This document shows positions 12,048-25,861 of a stretch of DNA of 64,000 nucleotides, in pieces (the stretch's first letter is position 1; each line of letters begins with the position of its first letter). Both the position numbers and the translations under genes were made by a program. The DNA comes from Chamaecrista fasciculata (Eukaryota; Streptophyta; Magnoliopsida; Fabales; Fabaceae), in contig QANZ01016779.1 of NCBI GenBank assembly GCA_003254925.1, forward strand, positions 35,436 to 99,435, given 5' to 3'. The notes beneath the pieces are model-generated. The model was not told the origin of the DNA, searched no databases, and saw nothing but the letters and a program-made list of their open reading frames with translations.

Positions 12048-13339
12048 GCAATTCTTGTGTTTATTGTAGTTTTGTGATGTAATGTGATGTATGTTGGATG
12101 TTTACAGTTTTTCATTCGTATGCTTAATTTTGCGAAAATCCACCACATGAATTTTTCGAATATGATTCTTGAATTCTTTAATTATTGATGCAAGACTTAA
12201 TTTTTCAAGAGGGCATGTTAAATTGCACAAACCCTAATTGAACACAATCAAGAAAATCGTTTTTTTGGTGTTGTTGTATGACCGTGTATGTTTACATATC
12301 TATGTGAATTGTTCATGTATGAGTATGGTGTTGGATATGGCTCTAGGAATTTTTGGTAAATACGGCCTGCGTGTCATCTCCCTAAATTCTTGATGTAAAT
12401 TTCTTTTCTCACCTCACTCCCCTCATATGTGTAAATGAGGCTTCCCAATGTAATTTTCTTTTTTTTTAGAAAGATTCTCTCATTGGCTTGAGAGATTTTA
12501 GGGTAGATGGGCCATATCTAAACACGGTTATTTCTATGCATTTAGATTATTTGTATGTGATGCAAATGGCGCTAGATGCATGATTAGGGTACGCGAGTTT
12601 AACATGCGGTTTTATATTTTTTACGCACAACCATGTATACAATACGAGCGTAGAATTTTGTATGAGATGCAAAATTTGTGCATGTGTTTAAATGTATATG
12701 ATACATGGGGGTAAACACTTGGCACACTGGTTTAATTTTAAAATTGGATTTAAAATTGAACCAAAATTGAATTTAAAATTGAACCCTTATAAAATCTTGT
12801 TTTAAGGTCATCAATAAAACACCCTGTTAAAATCTCGATCATTGTGGAGCGGTGATAGCCCAAGCTACACATATTTGTTTTTTATCTTGAGGAGACACGG
12901 GTGAATGGAAGATTCAACGCAATGCCTTATTGAAATCTTGGTTTATTGGATGCGGTGATAGCCCAAGCTACAGGTGTTTGAAGGGCCTTGATGATATAGG
13001 GTTGGGCTTTCGCCTCGTTGTTTTGAGCCTGGCCATTCACGAGTTTTATTGTGTGACTTAATGGGGTTATCAAATCGGATTTGGACCTCAAGGCATTAGA
13101 TGGGATAAACATGCCATGATAAGTATCATACGATGATACAGTCCCATAAAGATCTAAGAGTCACATGTGATGTGATTGGTAAAGAGTTACCTACCTAAAT
13201 AACCTAAGGGTGCATGATCGCCCAAGCGACGGTAAACTTTGGTAAATTATGGATCTAAGCCACTAATAATAATTTTGATGGGTTTTATAAAATGGTGGAC
13301 CTTTTTGCTAATTAACTTTCATATCTTAGTTGTAGAATC
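12048..13339 (+). other. Element B leader, no gene
   Basis: Leader between primer site and gag. It has the conserved ATACGGCCTGCGTGTC block near 12359 and the three-copy GATAGCCCAAGC-type motif near 12853, 12957 and 13217. No reading frame is shared with the other leaders. Confidence 0.75.
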
Positions 13340-16300
13340 ATGGCAAACAATATAAGTTCAACGTTATCACTGCGATCTATCCTTGAGAAGGATAAGTTAA
13401 ATGGGACAAACTTCCTTGTCTGGTTTCGTAATTTGAGAATAGTTCGCACCCAAGAAAGGAAGCTTCATGTCCAAGAAAACCCTTCCCCTGAAGAGCCTTC
13501 GAACGACACTCCAAGAGCTCAAAGAACTGCTTATGAGAAGCACTTCAGTGACTCTGTGGACATTGCTGGATATGATGCAGTCTTGATGGTTCAGAAAAGC
13601 CAGGGGAAAGGGAAGGGCAAAGGAAAGAGGAAGGGTAAAGCCCCGGTTGGTGAGACCAAGCCTAACCCACAACCTGCCAAGAAGGCAAAGCCTTCAAAGG
13701 ATGCGATTTGCCTTTTAAGAAATTGCAAATTGTATTAGGAAGATCAAAGGGAGAAGAAGAGCCGTGAAGTCTCTACTTCTGGTATCTTCGTTATAGACGT
13801 TCACTAGTCTACTTTAACACTTGGGTATTAGATACAGCATGTGGTTCTCACATTTGTACAAATGTGATGGGTCTTAAAGACAGTAGAAAGCTGGACAAAA
13901 GCGAGGTGGACCTACGTGTGGGCAATGGAGCAAGAGTTGCTGCTGTTGTTGTGGGAACATACGAGCTTGTGTTGCCCTTTGGGCTTATTTTAAATAATTG
14001 TTATTATGTACCTCGATTGAGTTCAAACATTGTTTCCCTTTCTTATTTGGATAAGGAAGGTTTTACATGTGTAAACGGCAATGGAACGTGTTCTATTTAT
14101 AAAGACAATGTTTTATTTGCTTATGGTGATTTGCAAGATAATCATTACGTCTTAAAATTAGAACGACAACACGATAACAATATCTATAACATTGATACCA
14201 AAAGGATTAAGATTAACGAATCGAATCCTACATACCTTTGGCATTGTCGTGTAGGCCATATAAACGAGAAACACCTAGAGAAGCTCCATAAAGATGGACT
14301 TCTAAGCTCATTTGATTTTGAATCATATGATGCTTGCGAATCTTGTCTACTTAGTAAAATGACAAAGGCGCCCTTCACTGGCCACAATGAGAGAGCACCT
14401 GACTTATTGGGAATCATACATAGTGATGTATGTGGACCCATGAGTACTCAAGCTAGGGGTGGTTACTCGTACTTCATAACGTTCACTGATGACTTTAGTA
14501 GGTTTGGCTTTGTCTACCTAATGAAGCACAAGTCAGAGTCTTTTGAAATGTTCAAGAGATTTCAAAGTGAAGTAGAGAACCAACTTGGCAAGAAAATCAA
14601 AGTCCTTTGATCCGATCGAGGAGGCGAGTATTTGAGCCAAGAGTTTATTGATCATCTTAGAAGTTGTGGGATAGTCTCACAACTTACCCCTCCTGAAACT
14701 CCACAGTGGAATGGTGTTTCTGAGAGGAGGAATCGGACTTTATTAGATATGGTCCGATCTATGATGAGTTGAGCTGATCTTGCGCCATCCTTTTGGGGGC
14801 ATGCTCTAGAAACCGCTGGTTTATCACTTAACCGTGTTCCGTCTAAGGCAATTGAGAGGACACCATATGAGATATGGATTGGGAAGAGGCCCAGTTTGTC
14901 TTACCTCAAGGTTTGGGGATGTGAAGTTTATGTTAAGCAACGGCCTAACGATAAACTGTCTCCCAAATCCCTAAAGTGTTTGTTTGTGGAATACCCCAAG
15001 GAAACAAGGGGGTATTATGTCTACTACCCATCTGACAACAAAGTGTTTGTAGTCAGAAATGGATTCTTTTTGGAAAGGGTTTTGTGTCCAAAAGAGACAG
15101 TGGGAGTAAGATAGATCTTGAAAAGGTTCAAGATCCACAAGACACTCTAGAGGCGCAGACAGAAACTAGAGCAGAGCCACAAGATGTTGTGGAAGCTCCT
15201 CTAGTAGCATAAGGACCACGAAGGTCTGATAGAACACGTTCTCAACCTCGAAGATATGGATTTTTGATGACTGAGAACAAGGATGTGTTGCTCATGGAGC
15301 GTGGTGAGCCTACCACCTATCAAGAAGCTATTGTGGGTCCCAACTCTGAAAAATGGGTTGAAACCATGAAGGCAGAGATGCAATCCATGTACGACAATCA
15401 GGTATGGACCTTAGTTGATCCACCTGAAGGTGTAAAAGCCGTAGGGTGCAAGTGGGTTTTCAAGGAGAAAATCGACATGGATGGCAACGTCAATGTCTTC
15501 AAGGCCAGGCTAGTTGCAAAGGGGTTCACTCAACGTCATGGTATTGACTATGATGAAACGTTTTCCCCAGATGAAATGGTCAAGTCCATTAGGATCCTCC
15601 TTGCCATAATCGCATATTATGACTATGAGATATGACAAATGGATGTCAAAACAACATTCCTTAATGGAAGGCTGCCCGAGGATGTGTACATGACACAACC
15701 TGAGGGGTTTGTATGTCCAGAGGAACCAGAGAAGGTGTGCAAGCTTCAGAGATCCATTTATAGATTGAAGCAAGGATCACGGAGTTGGAATCATCGTTTT
15801 GGATGAGGTAGTCAAAGAGTTTGGCTTCTTGCAAAACCCTGATGAGCCTTGTGTTTACAAGAAGGTTAGTGGGAGCACGATTGTTTTCTTGGTGCTTTAT
15901 GTCGATGACATATTGCTCATTGGAAATGATGTCTCTACCTTAGAGATTGTGAAATCTTGGTTGGGAGAATCATTCTCAATAATGGACTTAGGAGAAGCTG
16001 CCTACATTTTAGGCATCAAGATCTATAGAGATAGATCTCGAAGGCTTCTTGTTTTAAGTCAGAGTACATACTTGGATAAGGTAATGAAACGGTTCAGTAT
16101 GGAGGATTCCAAGAAGGGATTCATACCGATGAATCATGGTTTAGTCTTGAGCAAGAATCGGTGTTCCAAGACACTTGATGAGCGAGGGCCCATGAGTGGC
16201 ATCCCTTATGCTTCGGCAATAGGATCCATCATGTATGCCATGTTGTGTACTCGACCAGATGTGTCATTTGCCCTGAGGATGACGAGCCGGTTCCAACAAG

Positions 16301-16564
16301 ACCCTGGTGAGGATCATTGGACCGCTGTCAAAAACATCCTTAAGTACTTGAGAAGGACTAAGGATGAATTATTGGTTTATAGTGGAACTGATGAAGAGCT
16401 ATGAGTAATTGGTTACACAGATGCCAGTTTCCAAACCAACCAAGATGTTTTTAAATCGCAATCTGGATACGTGTTTCTCCTGAACGGTGGCATCGTGAGT
16501 TGGAAAAGTTCCAAGCAGAGCACGATTGTTGATGCTACAACGGAGGCTGAGTATATGGTCCCGG
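13340..16564 (+). pseudogene. Copia gag-pol of element B, 5' part, multiply disrupted
   Basis: Gag starts at ATG 13340 (SLRSILEKDKLNGTNF, as in element A) but lacks most of its middle: sequence jumps from the first 75 or so residues to the Lys/Gly-rich tract. The zinc knuckle is broken. The next block (13864-14610) encodes protease-flanking sequence, the pre-integrase finger and HSDVCGP. A TGA at 14608-14610 precedes SDRGGEY. Further stops occur in integrase (14770s) and after it; 14896-15114, 15264-15635 and 15799-16404 encode the integrase C-terminus, the RT N-terminal half, and RT with YVDD (about 15898-15909). A one-base frame change lies near 15800. RNase H is interrupted at 16560 by element C. 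Confidence 0.9.
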
Positions 16565-18718
16565 TGTTGGGAATTCAGGGCGCCTAACGCAACGGAAGCA
16601 AAAACATAAAAATAAATTATAAAACTTAAAACGCGCCAGGGCCAGAATTACCGAACGGATCCGCTAGCTGAATTTAAAACTTTTAGATAGTGGTATACCT
16701 CACGAATTTCAATCGGTTTGGTTGTACGGGGCGTGTCCTAGAAGTCCACGTGATGCGTGCTTCCTCCGCCGGTGATCCACACGAACAGTTTTGGAGATGC
16801 CTAGGTTTTGGAGATCCCTAAACTCTTTTAGAGTTGTGCGCCACTTTCTCTCTCTAGAAAACTAGGGTTGCGTTTTCTCTCTCCTCACCAAGAGCCAAAA
16901 ATCGAATTTTTCCTCTTGTGAAAAGCTAGGCTAAAGTCGATTTTCCCTTGTGCATGGCCTCTCTCTAGGAAGTCGACTTAGGCTCTCTTATTTATAGGGT
17001 TTGGGGAGTTTGATAATTATAATTAGGGAATCCCTAAATTATAGGATTATCAAATTATAAAATTATGAGATCTCTATATCATAATTTTAGGACTTGAATT
17101 CCTAATTAAAATATTACCTTAATATTTCAATTTGAATTCAAAATGCAATCTTTGAGAATCAAATTGGAAGATCAAATCTTCCCCAAGATCCCCAAGTCAT
17201 GCGCCATCCCCTTCCAAAAATTTGTTGGAATTTAATAAATTAAAATAACAATCCTAACCTTTAGGAAGTTATAACTAACTTGTTATTTTCCAACAATATT
17301 GAATTAAAGTATTACCTTAATATCTTTAACCCAATCTTTTTGAATCTTGAATTCTAATTCATTATTCAATTAAAATATTACACTAATATCTTTAATTCAA
17401 TTTGAACCTAGAATTCGAATTCCCCTATAAATTTTGAATTAAAATATTACCTTAATATTTTTAATTCAATCATTTGAAATCTAGATCAAAACTTTGAATT
17501 CAAATTCAAGCCATGATTTAAATTAACAAAACATTTTTATTAATTAAAATACTCTACATGTGGCGCCAACCTCCTCCCTATTTTCCTAATATTAGTGAAT
17601 TTAATAAATCAATAATTTCCTAACTCTTAGGAACATTATCCAATTTATTATTTCCTAATATTATAAATAGGAATATAATTGTAAATAGACTAATCACATT
17701 ATCTATTAAACAATTAATATATATATTTAAATTTGTCCCACAAATTCAAATATCATATCTGTAGATATTTATTTAAGACAAGACTTCATGTCCCAATACA
17801 ATCAATTATGTCTTAAACGGTGTCACCAATGTGACCCACGAATTAACCCTAATTCGTGTCCCAGCTTGGCATCTGGATCCTGCTCGTGTGTGACCCAGCA
17901 GGCCCCGCGTGAAGTTGGCAGCAAATCATCCCTATGACTCACAAGTCGAGAGCGGACTCTAGCAAGCCATCACGACTACCCAAAACACGTGAGTTATCGT
18001 TTAACCCCGAAACGACTTGACCTTAGTACCACCTTGTCTTGATCCCTTTTGTCCTACGATATTTTGGTCATGGATTAGGCACGGGAAAGTCATCCATAAT
18101 CCAAACCTCAACTTTCTCGATTCCTTGAGTAAGTCCCATTTACTAGTGTGGCCACACATTCCTTGGATAGACTCATCGAGGGGCCCAGTTAAGTATCTCC
18201 CATCTCTATGAGGGATAAAATTCCATCTTGGTCAACCACATTCCTCAGCACAGCAATCAACCAAACCCGTACCTAACCCTTATGGCTATCCTGCTACGGA
18301 TAACGTTAGACTAGGCCAAAGTTTGACAACTACAACGCCGGAATAATGTAGACCTCAGGTCTAAGGGCATCGTTACAGGTGTACAGGAGAGGCTAGCTCA
18401 TGACTAAAACCCATGCAGGACTCTCCGGGTCGGTCCAGCAACTTGTAACCCTTTACATAATTGCACCATGACTCTCGTCCCAGCATCTAGTGCATGCATC
18501 TCTATGCACCGAGGTCATGCTGGTCTTAGTTCATTTCAAGTTCCCACTTGAATGAGCGACCAGGGACAGTTTAGACTAATTATCTCATAATTAGTGAGGG
18601 ACTGTTATCATAGTAAACATGCTAATAATATGATAACCATTAATTTATCTCCATAAATTAATCAATATGTTCAAAACATATTTATAAAATGATTGGCCCT
18701 AGGGCACAATCTCCATCA
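16565..18718 (-). repeat. 3' LTR of element C, 2154 bp
   Basis: Closely matches the right LTR at 23652-25856 over most of its length, but lacks a block of about 150 bp (right copy about 23892-24050) and has a block of about 110 bp (about 17090-17180) absent there. Inner edge is followed on the plus strand by AACTCCCACTTGCAC, the reverse complement of the polypurine tract. Confidence 0.92.
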
Positions 18719-21700
18719 AACTCCCACTTGCACTAGGTACAATCATTAATCAGACTGTTCCTACACTAAGAACATCCATTAATGTGTCTAATCCTCATTT
18801 GACATTACATGATGCTCATGTAAGACCTGTGTTGGGGTTTCTTTTAGAGGATTGGCAAAATATCCTTGACTGCTACCTTTCATATCTTGATATCACCATC
18901 TCTAGGTGATCATGTCTGAGTATATATCACTGTCGGAACATCAGTGGGGAACCCTTTCCCGTTTGGTGTCTTCCTGTCTCTACAGGGTGACCACCAAGCA
19001 TACTTCAGACACTAGTTTTACAATCTGCGTCTCCACGCGACTAACCCATTCTTGTAGAATCAGTAATCGTGCTCCGCTTGGAACCATTCCAACTCACGAT
19101 GCCTACTGTGCAGGGGAAAACTATTTTCATACTGCGATTTTAAATTAATCTTGGTTGGTTTGGAAACGGGCACCTGTGTAACCCCTTACACATTAATTCC
19201 ACCATAAACCAAGAATCCATCCTTAGCGCTTCTTAAGTACTTAAGGATCTTTATGACAGCTGTCCAGTGATCCTCAACAGGGTCTCAGCTCGTCATACTC
19301 AGGGAAATGATATATCGGGTCAAGTATAGCATGATGGATCCTCTTGCCGAAGCGTAAAGGACGCCACTCATGCGTCCTTGCTCATCAAGTGTCTTGAGAC
19401 ACCGACTCTTGCTAAGGACCAATCCTTGATTCATCGGTATGAATCCCTTCTTGAAATCTTGCATACTGAACCCCTTTAGTATCTCATTCAAGAATGTACT
19501 TTGACTCAATTCAAGAAGCCCCTGAGAACTATCTCCATAGATCTCTATGCCTAGAATATAGGCAGCTTCCTTTACTTCCTCTATTGAGAGTGATTTACCT
19601 ATCTAAGATTCATAATCTTTAAGATAGTAATGTCACTTCCAATTAGCAATATGTCAATGACATATAGCACCAAGAATGCAAATGTGCTCCCACTAACCCT
19701 TTTGTAAACACAGGACCTATCAGGGTTTTGTGAGAGGCCAAACTCCTTTGGCGCTTTCATCAAAACAATGATAAAAGCTTCTTGATAGGTGGCAGGCTCA
19801 CCATGCTCCTAGAGCAACACATCCCTGCTCTCAATGACCAAAGATCCACAGCTTTGAGATTGAGAACGTGTTCTATCAGAACTTTGTTGTCCTTGTGTTT
19901 TAGAGGAGCTTCCACAACGCCCTGCGGATCTTCTCTAGTTTCCGTCTGCGCCTCTAAAGTGTTTTGTGGATCTTGAACTCTTTCAAGATTTATCTTACTC
20001 CCACTGTTTCTTTTGGAAACAGAGAATCCCTTTCTAAAAGGTATCCACCTCTGACTACAAACACTTTGTTGTCAGATGGGTAGTGGACTTGATACCCCCT
20101 TCTTTTGCTTGGGGTATCCCACAAATATAAAATTGAGGGTCTTGGGAGACTGTTTATCGTTAGGCTATTGCTTAACATAAATGTTGTGCCCCCAAATTTG
20201 AGACAAGACACTATGGGACTCTTCCCTTTCCATATCTCATATGGTGTCTTCTCAACCTTTAGACGAAACGGTTAAGTGTGAAGTCAGCAGCTTCTAGAGC
20301 ATGTCCTCTTTAAAGGATGGCGGAAGATTAGCTTGATTCATCATAGATCGAACCATATCTAATAGGGTTCGATTCTACCTCTCGAAAACACCATCCACTA
20401 TGGGGCTTCAGAAGGAGCAAGTTGTGAGACTATCTCACAGTTTCTAAGATGATCAACAAATTTTTGACTCAAATACCCGTCCTCTCGATCATATCGAAGA
20501 ACTTTGATTTTCTTGTCAAGTTAGTTCTCTACTTCACTTTGAAATCTCTATTTCAAAAAACTCCGACTTGTGTTTCAATAGGTAGCCGTAGTTCAAACCT
20601 TATTGAAGCAGTTAGTAAGAGTTACTACCTTTAGCTTGGGTACTTATGGGTCCACATACATCAACTATGTATGATCCCCACTAAGTCAAACATCCTTTTG
20701 CTGCGGTTAGTAGAAGGATGCCTCTGTCATCTTTCCATTTAAACAAGGTTCGCAAGCATCATATGATTCGAAATCAATTGAGCTTTAGAAGTTCATCTCC
20801 ATGAAGCTTCTCAAGGCGTTTCTCGTTCATATGGCCTAAATGAAAATGCCAAAAGTATTTACAGGATTAGATTCGATAATCTTAATCCTTCTCATATCAA
20901 TGTTATAAATATTGTTATCGTTCTAGTTTTAAGACATAATGATTATCCTTGCAAATCATATAAGCAAATAAACATTATCTTTATAAAATAGAACACCATT
21001 CTTTAATGTTTACATAAAATCTTCCTTATCTATATAAGGAGGAAAAACAATGTTTGAACTTTAAAGAATGTATATAACAATAAACTTAGCCCAAAAGGGG
21101 CAAATCAAGCTCGCATGTTCCCATAGCAGCAATAGCAGCAACCTTTGCTCCATTGTCCACTTGTAGGTCCATCTCGCTTCCGTTCATTTTTTCTACTGTC
21201 TGTGAAGACCCTGCACATCAAATGTGAGAACCACATGCTGTATCCAATACTCAAGTGGTTTAAGTAGAAAAGGAACATTTATAACAAAGATACCTGAAGT
21301 AGAGGGCTCAACGCACTTCTTCTTCTTTTGATCTTCCCAATAGTATTTGCATTTTCTCATCGCGTGTCCTGACACTTGATAGAAAGAGCAAAATACATCC
21401 TCTGAGGGCTTTGCCTTCTTGGCAGGTTCTTGGTGAGGGTCGTCCACTGGCTTGGTCTCACCATCCAGGTCGATTCCCTTCCTCTTTCTTTCGCCTTTTG
21501 TTTACCTTTCCTTCTTCTGACTCATGGATGCCTCAACGGACTTGAGTATTCCATGCAGCTTAGAAACTGATTTCTCTGTTCCTCTCTTATAAAAGCTCAT
21601 GACAAACGGGTCATAACTTTTGGGCAGTGAGCTTAGGATCACATCCATTGCAAACTCTGGAGGAATAGGAAATCCCAGCCTATCAAGGTGATCTATGTAC

Positions 21701-22122
21701 CCTCTAATCTTCATGACATGGTAACCAACAGATGCACCTTCAGCCATTTTGCAAGACATAAGAGCCTTAGTGGTCTCATATCTATCTTGTCTGATCTGGT
21801 ATCGGAACATTTCCTTGAGACGTGTTATCATCTCATATGACATCAATGTATCCAAGCCCTCATGCAACTCGGGAATCATTGTGTCCACCGTCAAGCAAGA
21901 GACCTCCAGCGAGTCATCAAAGTGCTTCTCGTTAGCCCTCCATTCAACTCCTAGAGCGCCCTTGGCAGGCTCTTTAGGAATAGGTTTATCCAGAACATAA
22001 AGTCTCCTCTCATGGGTGAGAACAATTCTCAGATTACGAAACCAATCGAGGAAGTTTGTTCTAGTCAGTTTATCCTTCTCAAGGATAGGTCGCAGTGAAA
22101 ATGTTGAACTATTAATTGCCAT
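18719..22122 (-). pseudogene. Copia gag-pol of element C, fragmented, RT N-terminal half missing
   Basis: Gag starts at ATG 22122 and is readable to 21502 (206 codons, UBN2-type). A second frame (21447-21193) has the Lys-rich C-terminus and a knuckle-like CSFYQVSGHAMRKC. The pre-integrase and integrase zones (about 21190-20220) are recognisable but broken by repeated indels. The frame at 20211-19990 corresponds to the integrase C-terminal LKVWG/GYP region. Near 19772 the sequence jumps from the TYQEAI region to the middle of RT, losing roughly 540 bp. A frame at 19509-19285 is the RT C-terminus. RNase H carries the replacement patch at about 18928-19050. It cannot encode active enzymes. Confidence 0.88.
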
Positions 22123-23635
22123 TTAATTCTACAATTTAAAATATGAAAGTTTGATTAGCAGAATAAAACATATCCACCATTTTATAAAACCCAGTAAAAT
22201 TTATTATTAGTGGCTAAGACCCATATTTCACCAAAGTTTACCGTCGCTGAGGGTGATCATGCATCCTTTGGTTATTTAGGTAGGTAACTCCTTACCAATC
22301 ACATCTTATGTGACTCTTAGATCCTTATGGGACTGTATCATCGTATGATACTTATTATGGCATGTTTTTCCCATCTAACGCCTTGAGGTCCAAAACCGTT
22401 TTGATAACCCCATTAAGTCATACAATAAAACTTGTGAATGGCTAGGCTCAAAACAACGAGGCCGAGGCCCATTCCCATATTATCAAGGCCCAACTAAACA
22501 CGTGTCGCTGAGGGCGATCACCGCATTTAAAGAACCAGGATTTGAATAGGCGTCGTATTTGAAACTCCCATTCACCCGTGTCTCCTCAAGGTCAAGGCAG
22601 ATACGTGTCGCTGAGGGCGATCACCGCTCTATGATGAACGAGATTTTCTAAAACTTAAGATTTTCTAAAAGGGTTTGATTTTGTTTAATAAAAGGTTCCG
22701 ATTTTATTGTTTAATTTCAAAACTCCTTTTAAAATTAAACGAGTCATGCTACTTGTTTATTTCCCCATGTATCTCATACATATAAACATGTGCCCGGATT
22801 TTGTATTGTATACAAAACCCCACGCTCGTATCGTATACGTGGTTGTTGCGTAACAATTAAAGTAGCATGTTAAAATTTCGCACCCTAAACATACATCTAG
22901 CGCATCACATACAAACTAAATGTAAAACATACACCGTGTTTAGATATGGCCCATCTACCCTAGAATTCTCCCAAGCCAATGAGAGAATTTTTCTAAAAAA
23001 AAAAAATAAAATTACATGAGAATAAACCCCAGTTGCATTGAGGTATAAACTGAAAGTAAATTTATATAAGAGTAGAGGGAGACGACACGCAGGCCGTATT
23101 TACCGTAATAACCCTCCTAGAGCCATATCCAACACCACACAATTCAAATATGAACAATTCATACAATTATGTCAAACACGACATACAACACATATTAAAA
23201 ACCATTTTTAAAATTGTGTTCAATTTAGGGTCTGTGCAATTTTAACATGCCTTTCTTGAAATCAGGCCTATTATCAATAATTATAAAATTCAAGAATCTC
23301 ATTCAAGAATTTAAATTATTGATCCCCAAAAATTTATAAAATTCACAATTTTAATAAATTTTCAGCCACCTTTATAATATTATAATTAAAACACTTTTAA
23401 TTATAATTATATAGGATTTTCGATTTTGGCCTTAAAATTCAAGAAAATTATTTAAATCAATCTCATTGATTTCTTTATGTATCATATACATAAATTTGCA
23501 CCTTATATTATAAATCCACTTTTATGAAAAACGTTCGGTGGATTTTTCGTAAAACCAAAACTGTGATTGAAAGCGGTAAACACATATACCATACATCATA
23601 TGTACACATAAACAGTTTTAAATCCAAGGACTAGC
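22123..23635 (-). other. Element C leader, no gene
   Basis: Full leader without insertion and therefore the reference for element A. It contains the three GC-rich motif copies (about 22242, 22503 and 22606) and the block whose minus strand reads TACGGCCTGCGTGTC near 23095. An A-run of 12 or so lies at about 22996. Confidence 0.75.
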
Positions 23636-23651
23636 GTGACTCTGATGCCAC
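23636..23651 (-). other. Primer-binding site of element C, mutated
   Basis: Minus strand reads GTGGCATCAGAGTCAC, two differences from the GTGGTATCAGAGCCAC of elements A and B. Both are transitions, so decay after insertion is the simplest reading. Confidence 0.85.
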
Positions 23652-25856
23652 TGTTGGGAATTCAGGGCGCCTAACGCAGCGGAAGCAAAAACATAAAAAT
23701 AAATTATAAAACTTAAAACGCGTCAGGGCCAGAATTCCCGAACGGATCCACTAGCTGAATTTAAAACATTTAGATAGTGGTATACCTCACGAGTTTCAAT
23801 CGGTTTGGTTGTACGGGGCGTGTCCTAGAAGTCCACGTGATGCGTCCTTCCTCCGTCGGTGATCCACATGAACAGTTTTGGAGATGCCTAGGTGCTAGCC
23901 TCCTTCACTTCTCCAAGTGAATAAGGGACCTTTATCTACGGTGTTCTTCAATTCAAGAACTCTTCTTGAATACTCCAAGAACAAGATGGCGCCTATGATC
24001 AAGAATCCAATTCTTGATCCCACACAACCTTGTCACACAAACCCTAAACTCTTTTAGAGTTGTGCGCCACTTTCTCTCTCTAGAAAACTAGGGTTGCGTT
24101 TTCTCTCTCCTCACCAAGAGCCAAAAATCGAATTTTTCCTCTTGTGAAAAGCTAGGCTAAAGTCGATTTTTCCTTGTGCATGGCCTCTCTTTAGGAAGTC
24201 GACTTAGGCTCTCTTATTTATAGGGTTTGGGGAGTTTGATAATTATAATTAGGGAATCCCTAAATTATAGGATTATCAAATTATAAAATTATGAGACACC
24301 AGGTGGGATTCAAATCTTCCCCAAGATCCCCAAGTCATGCGCCATCCCCTTCCAAAAATTTGTTGGAATTTAATAAATTAAAATAACAATCCTAACCTTT
24401 AGGAAGTTATAACTAACTTGTTATTTTCCAACAATATTGAATTAAAGTATTACCTTAATATCTTTAACCCAATCTTTTTGAATCTTGAATTCTAATTCAT
24501 TATTGAATTAAAATATTACACTAATATCTTTAATTCAATTTGAACCTAGAATTCGAATTCCCCTATAAATTTTGAATTAAAATATTACCTTAATATTTTT
24601 AATTCAATCATTTGAAATCTACATCAAATCTTTGAATTCAAATTCAAGCCATGATTTTAATTAACAAAACATTTTTATTAATTAAAATACTCTACATGAG
24701 GCGCCAACCTCCTCCCTATTTTCCTAATATTAGTGAATTTAATAAATCAATAATTTCCTAACTCTTAGGAACATTATCCAATTTTTTATTTCCTAATATT
24801 ATAAATAGGAATATAATTGTAAATAGACTAATCACATTATCTATTAAACAATTAATATATATATTTAAATTTGTCCCACAAATTCAAATATCATATCTGT
24901 AGATATTTATTTAAGACAAGACTTCATGTCCCAATACAATCAATTATTTCTTAAACGGTGTCACCAATGTGACCCACGAATTAACCCTAATTCGTGTCCC
25001 AGCTTGGCATCTGGATCCTGCTCGTGTGTGACCCAGCAGGCCCCACGTGAAGTTGACAGCAAATCATCCCTATGACTCACAAGTCGAGAGCGGACTCTAG
25101 CAAGCCATCACGACTACCCAAAACACGTGAGTTATCGTTTAACCCCGAAACGACTTGACCTTAGTAGCACCTTGTCTTGATCCCTTTTGTCCTACGATAT
25201 TTTGGTCATGGATTAGGCACGGGAAAGTCATCCATAATCCAAACCTCAACTTTCTCGATTCCTTGAGTAAGTCCCATTTACTAGTGTGGCCACACATTCC
25301 TTAGACAGACTCATCGAGGGGCCCAGTTAAATATCTCCCATCTCTATGAGGGACAAAATTCCATCTTGGTCAACCACATTCCTCAGCACGGCAATCAACC
25401 AAACCCGTACCTAACCCTTATGGCTACCCTGCTACGGGTAACGTTAGACTAGGCCAAAGTTTGACAACTACAACGCCAGAATAATGAAGACCTCAGGTCT
25501 AAGGGCATCGTGACAGGTGTACAGGAGAGGCTAGCTCATGACTAAAACCCATGCAGGACTCTCCGGGTCGGTCCAGCAACTTGTAACCCTTTACAAAATT
25601 GCACCATGACTCTCATCCCAGCATCTAGTGCATGCATCTCTATGCACCGAGGTCATGCTGGTCTTAGTTCATTTCAAGTTCCCACTTGAATGAGCGACCA
25701 GGGACAGTTTAGACTAATTATCTCATAATTAATCAGGGACTGTTATCATAGTAAACATGCTAATAATATGATAACCATTAATTTATCTCCATAAATTAAT
25801 CAATATGTTCAAAACATATTTATAAAATGATTGGCCCTAGGGCACAATCTCCATCA
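23652..25856 (-). repeat. 5' LTR of element C, 2205 bp
   Basis: Plus strand begins TGTTGGGAATTCAGGGCGCC and ends ATCTCCATCA. It pairs with the left LTR. At about 24296 it reads GACACCAGGTGGGATT where the left LTR has an unrelated block of about 110 bp. Confidence 0.92.
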
Positions 25857-25861
25857 CCCGG

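Larger units (their letters stand above)
16565..25856 (-). mobile_element. Ty1/copia LTR retrotransposon, element C, complete with target-site duplication
   Basis: The plus-strand ends are TGTTGGGAATTC (16565) and CTCCATCA (25856), flanked by identical 5-bp repeats CCCGG at 16560-16564 and 25857-25861. Removing the element restores a continuous element B. It has both LTRs, primer site, leader, gag and pol remnants, total 9292 bp. The internal region is defective: gag and pol are broken by many frameshifts, and the N-terminal half of the reverse transcriptase is missing near 19770. It is the youngest event I can order in this stack because it splits B. Confidence 0.95.
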
